Shown here: positions 11,569 through 22,449 of the stretch, piece by piece
Position numbering within the stretch: the first letter of the stretch is position 1
Layout: every line of letters starts with the position of its first letter
NCBI GenBank assembly: GCA_015499995.1
Contig: JADNRV010000032.1
Coordinates: forward strand, 62,001-126,000
Direction: 5' to 3'
Length of the DNA: 64,000 nucleotides
From: Flammula alnicola
Taxonomy: Eukaryota; Basidiomycota; Agaricomycetes; Agaricales; Strophariaceae
Made by a program: the position numbers and the translations under genes
Notes under the pieces: generated by a model
What the model was told of the DNA's origin: nothing
What the model saw: only the letters and a program-made list of their open reading frames with translations
Database searches by the model: none

Positions 11569-13291
11569 TCACAAAGCAGTCCACTCCATTTCCTCTGGCT
11601 GCCCATCTCCAGCCCCTGCGTCACTTTCTTGCATATGTCCTCCACTCCCACCATCGGCGATGCTCGCCTCATTAATCTCGCCTCCCGATGCACCACCCAT
11701 ACCGCTCGAAGCACCAGCGCCGGCCTGGACGTGCCCAGCACCCTCCGGCTCTCCTTGGAACCACACCCGCCCCTTGGGTAGAATGATCGTGCGGAGCGTC
11801 GGACACGAGCGGTGCCACTGCTTCGCGATGTCGGCCTCGCCTGCCTCAGCACGGGCGGAGGCAGTACCCTCGTCCGTACTTGTATTCGAGGTCGACGAAA
11901 TGGCGTTGTTGGGAATGTCAGAATCGTCGGCGTTGGAAACGTTCGCGTTGGTATTGGTGTTACTAGGGACGGCAACCGGAGCGGGAGCCGGGACTGGGGC
12001 GAGAATCGGGCTAGACGGTGCAGCCATGAATGTTATATACTATTGAAGATTGAGGTCAGACCAAAATGATAACAACGATGAGTCGACTACCTACCTTCAA
12101 ACATTTGAAGTTGGATAGAAGAACACCCGACTGTTCTAGCAGTTCCTTTATAAAACAGATGAAATGAATTATGGTATTTCACACTGCAACCAGAAGCAAC
12201 CACGGCTCGAGGCCTACCTGATTATATTCCGCCATGAGCATTACTAAATGAAGCGCCTCAAGTTCCGTAAACCGCCTTGCCAATGCCTCAAACAAGAAAT
12301 CTGGCGCAGACGGATCGAAGCTGATCACACTCAGCCTCTTGAGTGGAGTGCTCGATAAGCAGAGGGCATCGAGACTGGGGATACTCATGTCGGGGAAGAG
12401 TGGTATGGAGACGACCTCCACGGGGCGACCTTCTACCACTGCCCGCACAAGGGTTGCATCGGCGTGCACGGCGTTAAAGCAGTGCAAATTTGGCAGGGCC
12501 CCAGGCGCGAGAACGAACATCTCGGAGGCAGGGAGCACCATCGGCCCATGAATGTGGTCGATAAAGGGCAGGAACATCATCGAGTCTGTCTGGTACCCCC
12601 GCAGGGTGAGGTCGACGATGCTATCCTGCGACTCGAGGAACCGCGCGAGCGGGCGGCGGCAATATATCGACGTCGTGAACTGCCGCAGCTTGAAAGTGCA
12701 GCCTTCAAAAATCCACAATGGCGTGTGCGTCTTTGGCAACTCGAGATAGAGCGATGTCAGGCCCTTCATGCGGTGTAACGCGCGCTGGAGCAGGGCGTAG
12801 AAATTAGAAATCGGGATTGCCTTGGTCATATAGTTGTCGGGGCTTTGCCCAGGGATGAGAGGGACTTCACTCCCAGAGCTTGACTTGGATCTGGTGATAT
12901 TGATGTCCAAACTTCGTACAAGGGTTGGGAGGCGCTCGTTGGCAAGCACGGTGCGCAAAAAGGATACGATGGCCACTGGGCGGGTGAGGATGACGTCGTG
13001 GTATAAGCGGCGAGTTGACATGGCCGACATGAAAGAATTAGTCACTAGAAGAGGTTTCAGTGAATCTTTAGAAAGATAAGAGAGGATATTGTCGATAATC
13101 TCGGTCGGGAGCCTTGGACGCAGAGTCGGAGGTCGAAGAGGAGTATTATTGAGAATTGTGGAGGCCCATTCTGACCGTTTCGCGCTACGCATTGGGTTGG
13201 CTGTATTGCAGATAGCAGTGAGGGTGTCAGCTTCGCTAGAGAAAAGTTGAAGCCGGTCCTTGAGCGTGGATAGCGCCGCTGACAATGCCAT
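11569..13291 (-). CDS. F-box protein, three exons
   Basis: Exons (minus) 13291-12218, 12145-12095 and 12039-11569, joined by GT-AG introns of 72 and 55 nt. The phases agree and give 531 residues. A helical N-terminus (SALSTLKDRLQLFSSEADTL) precedes the F-box-like motif RPRLPTEIIDNILSYL at about residues 57-72. A long weakly leucine-repeated domain follows (LTSLYLELPKTHTPLW, FTELEALHLVML), then exon 2 (ELLEQSGVLLSN). The C-terminal tail is low in complexity: Pro/Ala, Asn/Thr, and Gly/Ala/Glu-rich. This is a usual layout for agaricomycete F-box proteins, presumed SCF-type ubiquitin ligase adaptors. The tail contains HRSCPTLRTIILPKG, a motif often seen at the end of such proteins. Target unknown. 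Confidence 0.85.
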
Positions 13292-13439
13292 CGAGGTTCA
13301 GGTGAGAGAGATAATATCATTCCTTTTTCACACGATATATTATAGACAACCCGGGCCGGCCTGACTTTTAACGTGAGCCGCTCCCTTACATGTAGCCAGC
13401 CAATTTGATTCTCAATTCTCAACTCTGACCTACTCTGAC

Positions 13440-14515
13440 AATGCGACTCGCAACCACGGTGTCGTCAAGGAGGACCGTTGATTTTTGGTTCAGAATCTCT
13501 CTAGGTGAGTACAGAATGATCTGGACGGTACCTGCTATTCCTCAGGAATCCAGGTCCCTCAGAACTTCTTGAATCTTTGAAAGCCAGTTTTACTGCGAGT
13601 CCGACGGACTCCGACCTTCAAGCCTTGAGCGCTCAGCGCTAAGTACTCAGTACCCATATTATCAATACCCTTCACCTTTTACCATGGGCCAGTGACACCA
13701 GGCATATCTAATAGCCCAAGTACCGTTGCATTGGTTCAATACACCATCAGCGGTGTAATGATCGTCTGCCGCTCAAAGCCTCACTGCTCTCGTGAGGCAG
13801 AAAGATAATGCAGAGACTGTCCGAGAAGCAGTTCTCGCACTCAACAGTCTATATGGCAGCGCAATGGACGAGCCTCCCACCATTCCCGATATTCCTTGTC
13901 CTTCCACCGCTTTCTTGCTGGCATCAGCTTTCTCTGCAGGTCTCAGTGATCCAGAGGAATGGCATGGAAGTTGGAACGGGTATCACATAAAAAATCCAAA
14001 ATGGGAGCCTTCCAAGGAGGTATATTATTTTTTCTTAAAAACCCGACTCTTTCACCGATCCCTTCTCAGATAACAACGATGGCATCACGATTATCGATGT
14101 AACTGACCTGGGGTTCCTATCATACTGTTTTCTCTTCTTGGAGATGACGCTGGTCATGGAAGTCATGTACCGATAAGGACGCCAATATCGACAGAGCGAC
14201 AAAGGCGAAAACGAAGATATCGCCTTTGAGCTAGATGTACTGTCTATCATACGCTCTTTTGATTCTATCCCCATCCCTATGCAGAGGGTAGCCGAAGCCA
14301 GCCCACCGAATACGGGGTACACCAGCAGTCCTCCGAGTCGCTACAACAGGAACCCCTCCCGGAAGTTGCAGCAGGCCTTTTTTCCCTCGTTGATCTTACT
14401 TTCGCGCCTGCCGTGGAACTCGTCATTCGCAATAACCCAAAGAGACAAACTTGAGCAGAAATCCAGCACGATCGTCGAAAGAAATTATCATAAGTGGTGT
14501 TCCCGAGTATCTATA
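13440..14515 (+). pseudogene. Truncated copy 2 of the multicopy unrecognised family
   Basis: Homologous to the locus at 4591-6579. It shows QKDNAETVREAVLALN, LYGSAMDEPPTIPDIP, FLLASAFSAGLSDPEEW, NPKWEPSKEVYY, a frame change, IPMQRVAEA and PAVELVIRNN. It stops before the leucine-repeat half, at a tail KWCSRVSI. Frame changes occur near 13750, 14035 and 14200. It directly abuts the convergent ERG25 gene. Best read as a 3'-truncated relic. Confidence 0.5.
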
Positions 14516-14573
14516 TAATAAATTCATGCAATTTAAAGAATATATATCCGCAAGCTCTTTGGCCGCGCCTCCT

Positions 14574-15892
14574 CTACTGCACCTTCGATTTACCGCCAAG
14601 AATACCCCTCGCCGCAGCCTCCGCCTCAGCCCTGATCCCCTCCGCCTCCACCTCCGCCATCAGCTTCTGCTCATACGCAAACTGTTGCTCCTTAGTCGCG
14701 TTCTTCATGGACTTCTTCGCAGCCGCCACGCGCGCCCGGTACTCCCGATATTTGGTGTCCGTCCCGAAGATCCTGTCCCACCAGCGGAAGGAGGTCGAGA
14801 AGTTGTTCGTGAAGGCCATGTGGTGGAAGTCGTGGTGCTCCGCTCCAGACCAGAATGGGAGGATGTTGTGCAACGACCAGGGGAAGTCTACGAATTCAAG
14901 AAATGGTAAGAACGTATACCTAGGCAGAGAGAGTAAAAATAAACTGACCATATCCACTGTGGGAGTCGATAGCCTGGAACAGCCTCAAGACGATCCAGAG
15001 GTAAACAGTGGCGATGTGCAGGTTCTGCGTGAAGTAGCAGTACAGAATAGGCCCGAGGATAGTACCCGCGCCAAGAATGAAGACCTCAGCAGGGTGGGCA
15101 TACTCTGCAGCAAGACCGAACGGTGCCGAATATTTGTGGTGGATCTTGTGGATGTGCTTGTAGAGTACGCCAGTGTGCAGTGCCTGATGGGCTGTGGATG
15201 GCGTCGATAATCAGTAAAAGTAAACGACAAAGCAAGAGAGAACCGTACCGACGAAGTGGAAGAAGTCCTCGAAGAAAAAGAACAAGAAAATCTGGGGCGC
15301 CATGGTTTTAAGGGATGGGAATGGAACTTGGTATGTCTTCATGCCCAAGCTTTCAGCCATAGGGTGGAAAAGCCAGATCTGTAATGTCAAACGTAAACTC
15401 TCTTTTCTCCTGTCCAAAGTAGATGACAAATGAACGACATACCGCGGGCAACTCAATGGTAAAATGCGAGAAAAGCACCTGCTTGGTGCAAGCCCATTGT
15501 TCACCGGGAGTTGGGATTTTGTTGGGTTGCAGTTTCCATTGGCGGAAGTAGGGCATCGCGTCGATGATGATGAATGGAATGCTGCGTCCGAAGTAGACGA
15601 TCTAATGTATGGTTATGAATCAGCTCTCCGTTTCGTTCTTCATATAGATGGCGTTGACACGAGAGAAAACACGTCACATAAAGTGCAGGACCGTAGAAAA
15701 CAAGAGACGCGAAAAAAGGACAGAGAAACATACCTCGTGCAGTAAGAAGCTCATTAATCCCGTGGCAATAATGGGGTTGCCAATCCAGACATACCATGCC
15801 ACCCATTGGTGCTCAAGCCATGAGAGCGACGAAAAGTCTGTGCCAGCGTATAACTCATTAAGCACGTCAGGAATTGTGCTATTGAGAGCCAT
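14574..15892 (-). CDS. ERG25: C-4 methylsterol oxidase (sterol desaturase/fatty acid hydroxylase family)
   Basis: Removes the C-4 methyl groups of 4,4-dimethylzymosterol in ergosterol synthesis, as a di-iron enzyme of the ER membrane. Five exons (minus): 15892-15734, 15601-15443, 15378-15249, 15191-14949, 14887-14574. Phases agree and give 334 residues, near the usual family length. The three histidine boxes are present: HFVAH at 147-151, HKIHH at 164-168 and HHDFHH at 248-253. Hydrophobic segments precede them ([29 protein letters not shown]). The C-terminus is a charged helix ending GGKSKVQ rather than a plain KKXX signal. The start [12 protein letters not shown] at 15892 is chosen over an upstream in-frame ATG because the latter would prepend a TTTT run encoded by a GGT microsatellite. 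Confidence 0.93.
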
Positions 15893-16560
15893 GGTGGTGG
15901 TGGTGGTGGTAATATTAGATGGGTGTCGTAAGAAGAACTCCCGCAAGTCTTAACGACTTTTATGTGTGGCCAGGACCTACCGAATACGGGGTCTGGATTG
16001 TCGTAATAGATGGTATGGGGAGAAAAGCAAGAGAGAATGAAAAAACACAAGCGCGAACCGCACCACTTTCTTGAAAATTCCCAATGTGGCGTGACACTGA
16101 TATCCTCCTTAAGTAAATGGAGCACGTGACGAAGGATTTGCGGTGATCTCGACCCTTCTCGAGCTTCAAGCCCACTGCCCAGTGAGAATGAACGAAAATC
16201 CTATACTTATGTAGTCGATGGCAATTGACGGAAAATTAAGAGAGGAGAACCACAAATCTCTGATCTGAATTTCAGTGGAATTGGTACAGTTACCAGTCAC
16301 CCCAACGCCAGTTACCTAAGTACCAGTCAATGTCATCTGACCAACTTGAAGCACCATTTCAGAATCATTCAGATCTTTCTTTTTCACCCACCCACCGCAC
16401 CCGTGTCAATGTTGGTATCATCCAGCCCCTCCTAGTAATATCTGCTTAAGCCCAACACAGTGCGGCTCCTCACATTTTGGACAGGATTGAAGATTTGAGA
16501 AAGGGCCGGTAATACGGTATGTGCAACACAGCTTCCACGTCGTGAATGAGCGGCTCTATT
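15893..16560. other. ERG25 upstream region
   Basis: Contains the GGT trinucleotide run (about 15892-15909) just upstream of the ERG25 start. A sterol-regulatory or TATA-type element could not be assigned with confidence. No gene seen. Confidence 0.35.
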
Positions 16561-17611
16561 CCTGCACGCCGCCGTCGTCGCGGAGATGGGCACCTTGATG
16601 TGCTGTTCAACAACTCTGGTGTGACGAATACCATCATTGATCCGCAGGCAATATCCAAGCTTATCCAGATTCCAGGACATCAGTGTGGAGGAGTTTGAGA
16701 GTACGTGGATTACCGGTCAGCGCTTCAGCGTTAACGCTGGCTCGAGTTATTTGGTATGCTGTCGGACTATGACTGGAAGCCGATTGAAGCACTGGCTGAT
16801 TTGGTATTCATCGCTGACGCAGCTGTGTCTCCCCCACACGCTCGAGAACAAATATGGCCGCACAGTATCGTATTCTGCTCGAGGTATGATCCAAACACGG
16901 AACATGTGTGAATTCGACTTTCCTGACATCTTTCTGAAATGTAAAGCGTCGCTGCTGGTGTGTTCTATCATATTTCATGCAGGTCCCGTCGTAAGCCTGA
17001 ATGACCGTAATTCATCTTATTAGGAACTGGAGGTGTGATCGGCCCCCCACTACGCCTCTTCCAAGTCGGCATTGTACGGCCTCCTTCACTGGATCTCCAT
17101 GCGACAAGCCAGGACGGTAGTAAGACGATTCCATTCCAAATGATTTGCAGCTCAAAATCTGATTTGAACTCATGCGTTACTACTAGTTACTTAGACCTGC
17201 AATGCAGTCGCACGTGCGTTAATTGCAGGCGCGTCCTTTTCGGCCGCTCAGGCTTGGACTTAATTTAAAACTGGAGATCTGAGCTTCGTTTCATTTAATT
17301 TTCAGAAACCACGATGATGGCGAATGCACCTCAAGAGCTTAAGGTAATCAAATACAGCTTCCCTACATCCCGTATCATAAACCCACCTCCTCGTCTCGTT
17401 TTGTTCTCATTTCACAGGCCAAAATCCCTGTCGGACGGTTCGGTCGTCCTCAGGAAATTGCTCCGATCGTTGAGATACTCGTAACCAACGTATATGACCA
17501 ATAAGGTCTGTTTATTTTACCTTTGTCGAGAGAGAGAGAGAGAGAGATGTCTCACCGCGCCTATTGCAGATCATTGTCGCGGATGGAGGCTGCAAGCCCA
17601 GCGCTTTTTGA
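16561..17611 (+). pseudogene. 5'-truncated SDR gene (duplicate A)
   Basis: Degenerate duplicate of the intact SDR at 56433-57727. Similarity starts abruptly at cctgcacgcc (16561), so the cofactor-binding TGxxxGIG exon is missing. The remaining parts carry small insertions, for example around 16650 and 16715. Conserved pieces include FNNSGVTNTII, the 11-nt microexon (16947-16957), a TxMMANAPQELK segment and the final exon ending GCKPSAF. The last intron has gained a GA microsatellite (17529-17547). It cannot make a working oxidoreductase. Confidence 0.8.
17529..17547. repeat. GA microsatellite
   Basis: Run of alternating G and A inside the last intron of the broken SDR. Absent at the matching site in the other duplicate (about 57650-57660). 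Confidence 0.8.
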
Positions 17612-17955
17612 GCGTCGATTTGAATACTAGTAGCCTCCTGATGACATCGATGGACCGAATAGTTGGTGGAAAAGTGGTCGTGCAGGCCGTAAGTAACCCA
17701 CTTTCAAGCATGTAGCCAACGACCTCGCACCTAACCCGATGACAATCAGCTTTGAGTCCCTTGCCGCTTGGGGCCATTTGTGTGCGCACAAGTCAGCTGG
17801 AAATCATTAATCAAGTCCGTATTCAATTGCGCGATCGGTAACAATCATACACTATGCGTGAGATTGTGTAGATACCAAAGTCCAAGAACAGTCCATTACT
17901 CGTTCAGTGCAACATAGTCCATCTGGGATAACTCGAAGTAGATGTACTCGAGTCT

Positions 17956-18538
17956 TCAAGCAATGATCGGGAATTGGGGACTGAAATTGCCACTATCACC
18001 AAACACTAGTAGCAAGGTGATCGAATGTCAGGCTTTGGTCATTTGTACATCAATATTCTCGCAACTCACAAGTGATGGTGTATGTTCCCGGAACGGTGTC
18101 GGTCGGCACAGTGACGACTTCGTGCCCGGATCGCAAATCGAAGCCTTCAGCGAGGAAGGTCTGCTTACTATGATTGTACCATTCACTATCAAAGAATCCG
18201 AATCGTTCAACATATCAAGGAATAAAACATTCCAGACTGGAAAAGGACTGACTCTTGTTCAAGGCGATGAGACCCTCGTTGGAAATATTAACGGGTGCGT
18301 TCGAGGTATCCCTTAATAGGCCAGAAACTCGTCATTCAGAATTTTTTTCACGACATATGTGAGTCAAAACATACCAGGTAACGAGCTCTTGTTGGCCTAC
18401 GACCCAGACCGAGTTAGCGTCTGGCTTGATAATTGTCAGAACGAATACATCGAGAGCAGACTTTGCAACCAAGGCTGCGCAAGATGCCTGGGCAGCGAAG
18501 CCGACCGCCATCAAAGCAGATACAATAGAGAGCTTCAT
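17956..18538 (-). CDS. Small secreted Kre9/Knh1-like protein (duplicate A)
   Basis: Four exons (minus): 18538-18375, 18311-18253, 18144-18070, 18005-17956. Phases agree and give 115 residues. A signal peptide (MKLSIVSALMAVGFAAQASC) leads into IIKPDANSVWVVGQQELVTW, then DTSNAPVNISN, SFDLRSGHEVVTVPTD and LFGDSGNFSPQF. This matches the N-terminal fold of the Ser/Thr-rich Kre9/Knh1 family (the W-x-V-G, W-DTSN, VTVP, LFGDSGN-SP motifs), secreted proteins linked in yeast to beta-1,6-glucan assembly. It lacks the usual long Ser/Thr-rich tail and GPI signal, so it is a stand-alone domain. Convergent to the broken SDR, and duplicated with it at 58085-58665. The family call is from motif memory; a cell-wall role is inferred. 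Confidence 0.75.
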
Positions 18539-19389
18539 GATGTTGGGACGAAGAGAATGTGCGAGTTGTAGCAGTATTGAAAGACTCGAATACTGGGGAG
18601 GTCCAACAAATTGTGTTTGCTTAAATACTATGCAGAACTTTACGGCAAGGGTTTTCGAGGCCTTTTTTCGGCATAGGGGTGTCACCGTTTCAGCAAATAA
18701 TAATTTGTTAGTGATCTACCACTGTGATACTGATCTATGTCATGGACCGGGCGCCATCGCAGCGATATGTCAGTGATTCGTGGCCGAAGTTCGCTTAGAA
18801 GAATTCAGCTGTCTTCTTGTTCCTGTATGCATTTCAATGGTATAATTATAGCATCTCTAGAGGAAATCTGTCGCCGTTATGGGAAACAACAGGAAAAGTG
18901 TTTCCAAGCGTTGACTTCTATGTCGGAAGAAAAGAGAATGGTTTCTTGAGATCTCTTTTTGGGGAAATATGCCATGAGAAGTTCTGATTAATTCCACAGC
19001 CTCACGTCAAGCCTTCAAAGCAAATCAAAGACAAAATTAGCCACGGAACTTCACAACACCAAGTCTCGTTGTACGACGCCTAACTTCGCCAACAGTTGAT
19101 AAAAGATGTCGGTGCAGTCATAAGTCACTGTTGGCCCCCACCGATCGAGGACGTAATCTCTCTAGAATATGGATCAGATTGTACGGAATTTCTGAATCCT
19201 GAGACGAGGACAAGACAAGCTGCAGAACCAGGTTCATAATATCTTTCCTTCCCAGCAGCGGGTCCGTAAATATCTCGACTGCCTAAGAAGGTCATTTTTC
19301 AATGACAACACTTGGCTCATGGTGTTTGTCTTTTTTTCGATCTTTCTCGAATGCTAGAAGGACCCTAAGTTCACGATCTTGAAACGTGA

Positions 19390-19392
19390 CTA
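19390..19392. repeat. Target-site duplication, left
   Basis: CTA directly before the left terminal inverted repeat, matching CTA at 22247-22249. Confidence 0.75.
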
Positions 19393-22246
19393 CATCAGCA
19401 AACCTGGGGGACGCAGCAGAGTGCTGCCGAGCGCTACATAGTGCCATAGTGTCATAGCATAGGGTACCGAATGCGTAGCGTTACATAGCATTCTCACGTT
19501 TATATATAGATGCGGCAGCGCACTATGGCCCACTATGGATTGCTATATAGCATTAGGTCATGTCTTCACAGTTCTATGCTGGGCTTCCTCTGCAGGGCCT
19601 TTTGTATTCAATCATGGCATACTATTCTGTAGGTCTCGAGATGATAGCTAACAATGTAATATATTTGAACTACCGAATACACATGTAAATACTAGACTAA
19701 AGGCCAGTCAATGTACACGAGATGGTAATCGAGGGTAATCATTGCCGGCGTTGGAGCTGGCGCCATTACCGACACTGTTTAAGATACCTCCCAAGGCCGA
19801 ACTTGAGAAGGAGGCGGGAGGCGGGGTGGTGGACGAATCTGCAGCTGAGGAAGAAGCGGATGGGGTAACAGAGGCCGAAGGGGACAACGAAGCAGAGGTG
19901 GAGGGTGAGCTGGCAGACGAATCTGTGGCAGAGTTGGGTGTAGTCGAGGGCTCACCTTCCACTAACACGCATGTCGACGATCCCGTATCTAGAGAATATA
20001 GCTAGCTATCAGCACACCATGCCATTGAAAAGGTATGAACGATGCTCGTACTTACAGTCTTCGTTCGTGCTCACCCGCTTCTATCCCCAGGTGTCGACGA
20101 ATGAACCCACACCACCCAGCCTCGATCTACGCCAGAGAGTAGCTATGCTCGGCGCATGTACATTACCCCTCTGCCTATATCCTCGCACGCTGAGGAACCA
20201 GGCCCTCGATAGCAACGCTATGTCTGGATTGCTGGAAAACGCAGTGAGTGGGGTCAGGAGGGCGGTAGAAACGAAGTAATCACGCACCCAGCGAGGCCAG
20301 GTAAGCCATCCACAACCCCTTGCCCCTCTCTACCCTCGCCGACGACGTCCACGGCTGTCTAGCTCACAGACGGCATTTCGAACGCTGCAGAGAGAGAAGG
20401 AAGATGGTGAGCACACGTCTCCAACCCGATCGGAACAGACAGAACACTCACAGTATACACATACAGCGCATCGATGGCTGTTCCGCAGCCATCTCCTGCC
20501 GCTCCGTATGCCCACCACCAACCCAAACCCATGCATAACCCGCCGAGTGTCCACCGTGCTGCCAAAGTAAAAGGGGGCATCGATAGGTGGCGAGACATTA
20601 GGCTGACATGTTGAAAGTGGGGGATGCGTGCTGGCCCGCAATGCTGGCCACTTCCAGCATGATCTCGCAGTCGGCGGGTGGGGGTGCTGGTTCAGACGTG
20701 GCTAACCTAGACGTAAAAGGTGAGTGAAAGACTATCCATGACCGAAATACGACACGTACTGAATGTTGAATACTCGCTTCATCCCTCTCGCCATCGCCGC
20801 CCCACGAACTCATAGAATCCACCCCGAACCCTGCCTGCGATCCATCCATCACCGGCTGGCCACCTCCAGAACCGCCCAAATGAAGTCCTTGCCCTGCCTT
20901 GCTGATAGGTCATGTCGTCTAGTTACTATCTAAGTAGATCATAGAGAGGATGAATCGTAAGTACACGCCCACCTCTGAACGCAAAACGAACGAAATACTC
21001 ACTGACAATTTGTCTCCTGCGTCTTTCTGAATCACAGCTACCCCTTCGTTCATTGGTTCCGCTGCTCTTGCTCGCTCGCCCTTGACCGTGATTGCCAGAA
21101 AGCTGGTGCAGCCGCCGACAGCGAGGACAAGAGACATTGTTTGGGATGTTAGATAAGGCGAGGGTGCGAAGGCGGAGGGTGTGCATTCAAGGTTCCGGCT
21201 TTCCGTGCATCGTTAGGCCTGCAAGGAGCAAAAACGTATGTAAGTATACGCATCTGCATCCCAAATCAGGATGCGTAGGTAGCGGGGTTGGCTTACCGAC
21301 GAGCGAGCGGCTACGTTGCTGGTGCGACTCTCCTTGCCTAATCCCTGCGTAATCCGTTTTGTCGTGGTAACGACAGCTTCTCGTCGTGTTTCTAGCTGAT
21401 GAAAGATGTCCGATAAGTAGGGTATGACGGAGTGGAGACGTGTGTGACTGACCTTTTGGCGGTTTCAAGGTATGTACGGCTGTATCGATGAGGGGATAGG
21501 GTGCCTTGGGGACGGTACGTCGCCGTCCTGTCCCTCTTCATTGTTGGTGGCACTGACAGGCGCTCGTTTGTTCGATCTCGCTTAACGTTGGGTGAAGTGC
21601 TGGCAACTGAGTTCGAGGACGCGGCCGATGCACTGCTACCGCTACCCGAGCCATCGGTAGGAGTGGCTGCTCCATTGTTACCAGCTGCAAGGGGGCGATT
21701 AAGAGGCTGCCAATGTCAGTTCAAATAAGGGGGACTTACAGAGACCCAAAATATTGAGAGTGTCGCCGACGATGTCCCTCTCCTCAAACTGCCTCTTGAT
21801 ATCGATAGATCGAGGAGCATGAGAGTTCACCGGTGAATGGCGGTCTCGGGCGTTGTGGCGGTGGCGATGGTGGACGACTTTGACAATGTGATGGCGAGGC
21901 GACAGAGGGGCCAAGGAAGTGGTGACATGGTGGGGAGAAAGAAAGCGATGCAACGAGATTGAAATTTCGTTAAGTCCAAATTTCTATTTGCGGACATCAA
22001 CATGTCACGTGAAGGAATTGTACAACATTGTGCACGACTGTTTTATTTAAGTGGCGAGATCTCTTTTAATATAACACTCCATAGTCTATCAATGAAACTG
22101 TAAACAACTATATACATATTTGAGTAAGGGGCCCAGTGCGCTAAAGTGCTACGTAGTGGCCTATCATTGCTATGGCCACTTTAGTCGCTATAGCCGCATT
22201 AAGGAACACTATGACAGACTATGGGAAAAATCACGGTTTGCTGATG
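19393..22246. mobile_element. 2.85-kb terminal-inverted-repeat DNA element with 3-bp target duplication
   Basis: The left end CATCAGCAAACC (19393-19404) is the exact inverse of the right end GGTTTGCTGATG (22235-22246). The element is flanked by CTA on both sides (19390-19392 and 22247-22249). The other duplicate has a single equivalent triplet (gta, 59441-59443) at the uninterrupted site, which marks the insertion precisely. Within about 200 bp of both ends, short CATAG/CTATG and CACTATGG motifs recur many times, like the subterminal transposase-binding repeats of cut-and-paste elements. A 3-bp duplication fits PIF/Harbinger- or CACTA-type elements, but no transposase was seen, so it is called non-autonomous and of unassigned superfamily. 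Confidence 0.85.
19708..21953 (-). CDS. Multi-exon Ser-rich protein gene or remnant carried inside the TIR element
   Basis: A candidate start at 21953 opens MHRFLSPHHVTTSLAPL, then a His/Arg-rich stretch and RDIVGDTLNILGL. After a gtaagt...gcag intron comes GNNGAATPTDGSGSGSSAS. Further splice-like pieces follow: a VVTTTKRITQGLGKES-like segment near 21370, SLVLAVGGCTSFLAITV near 21137-21085 and a Gly-rich segment near 20880. The last open stretch (19968-19708) is Ser/Ala/Thr/Pro-rich and ends PRLPSRVH. Repeated GT-AG borders suggest a real intron-bearing host-type gene, not a transposase. I could not make one continuous model, so it may be decayed. The Ser/Thr-rich parts suggest a surface or secreted protein, but no family is recognised. 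Confidence 0.35.
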
Positions 22247-22249
22247 CTA
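22247..22249. repeat. Target-site duplication, right
   Basis: CTA directly after the right terminal inverted repeat. Confidence 0.75.
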
Positions 22250-22449
22250 TGAAGGAGTCTGAAGTAGGTTGCTCAACCCATCAGCGAAGATCATGAGCAT
22301 TCTTTGGCCAAAAATAATCCACCTTGTCGGGGACTGGGCGCCTGGTTATTCATCACATTTGAAAAAACGTCTCCGTATGGTGACAGTCGGACAGAAGCCT
22401 TCCATAGGCGTGCGTAAGCCTAGGCATTTCAACAATATGAACAGTAGAT

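Larger units (their letters stand above)
16561..22433 (+). repeat. Segmental duplication, copy A (interrupted by a transposable element)
   Basis: 16561-19392 plus 22247-22433 match 56722-59617 in the same orientation along nearly the whole length, with many substitutions and small indels. It includes the SDR, the Kre9-like gene and flanking non-coding sequence. The match is broken by 2.85 kb at 19393-22246. Copies lie about 40 kb apart. Confidence 0.85.

Noticed and set aside
14494..15210. Plus-strand open frame of 238 codons
   Set aside because: Antisense to ERG25 exons 4 and 5, whose histidine boxes establish the real strand.
17990..18260. Frame break inside exon 2 of the Kre9-like gene
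   Set aside because: First read as a pseudogene lesion. A gtcagt...gaag intron (18252-18145) restores phase in both duplicates, so the gene in copy A is intact.
19393..22246. Retrotransposon or LTR element
   Set aside because: No reverse transcriptase, integrase or direct long repeats. The ends are short inverted repeats with a 3-bp duplication.
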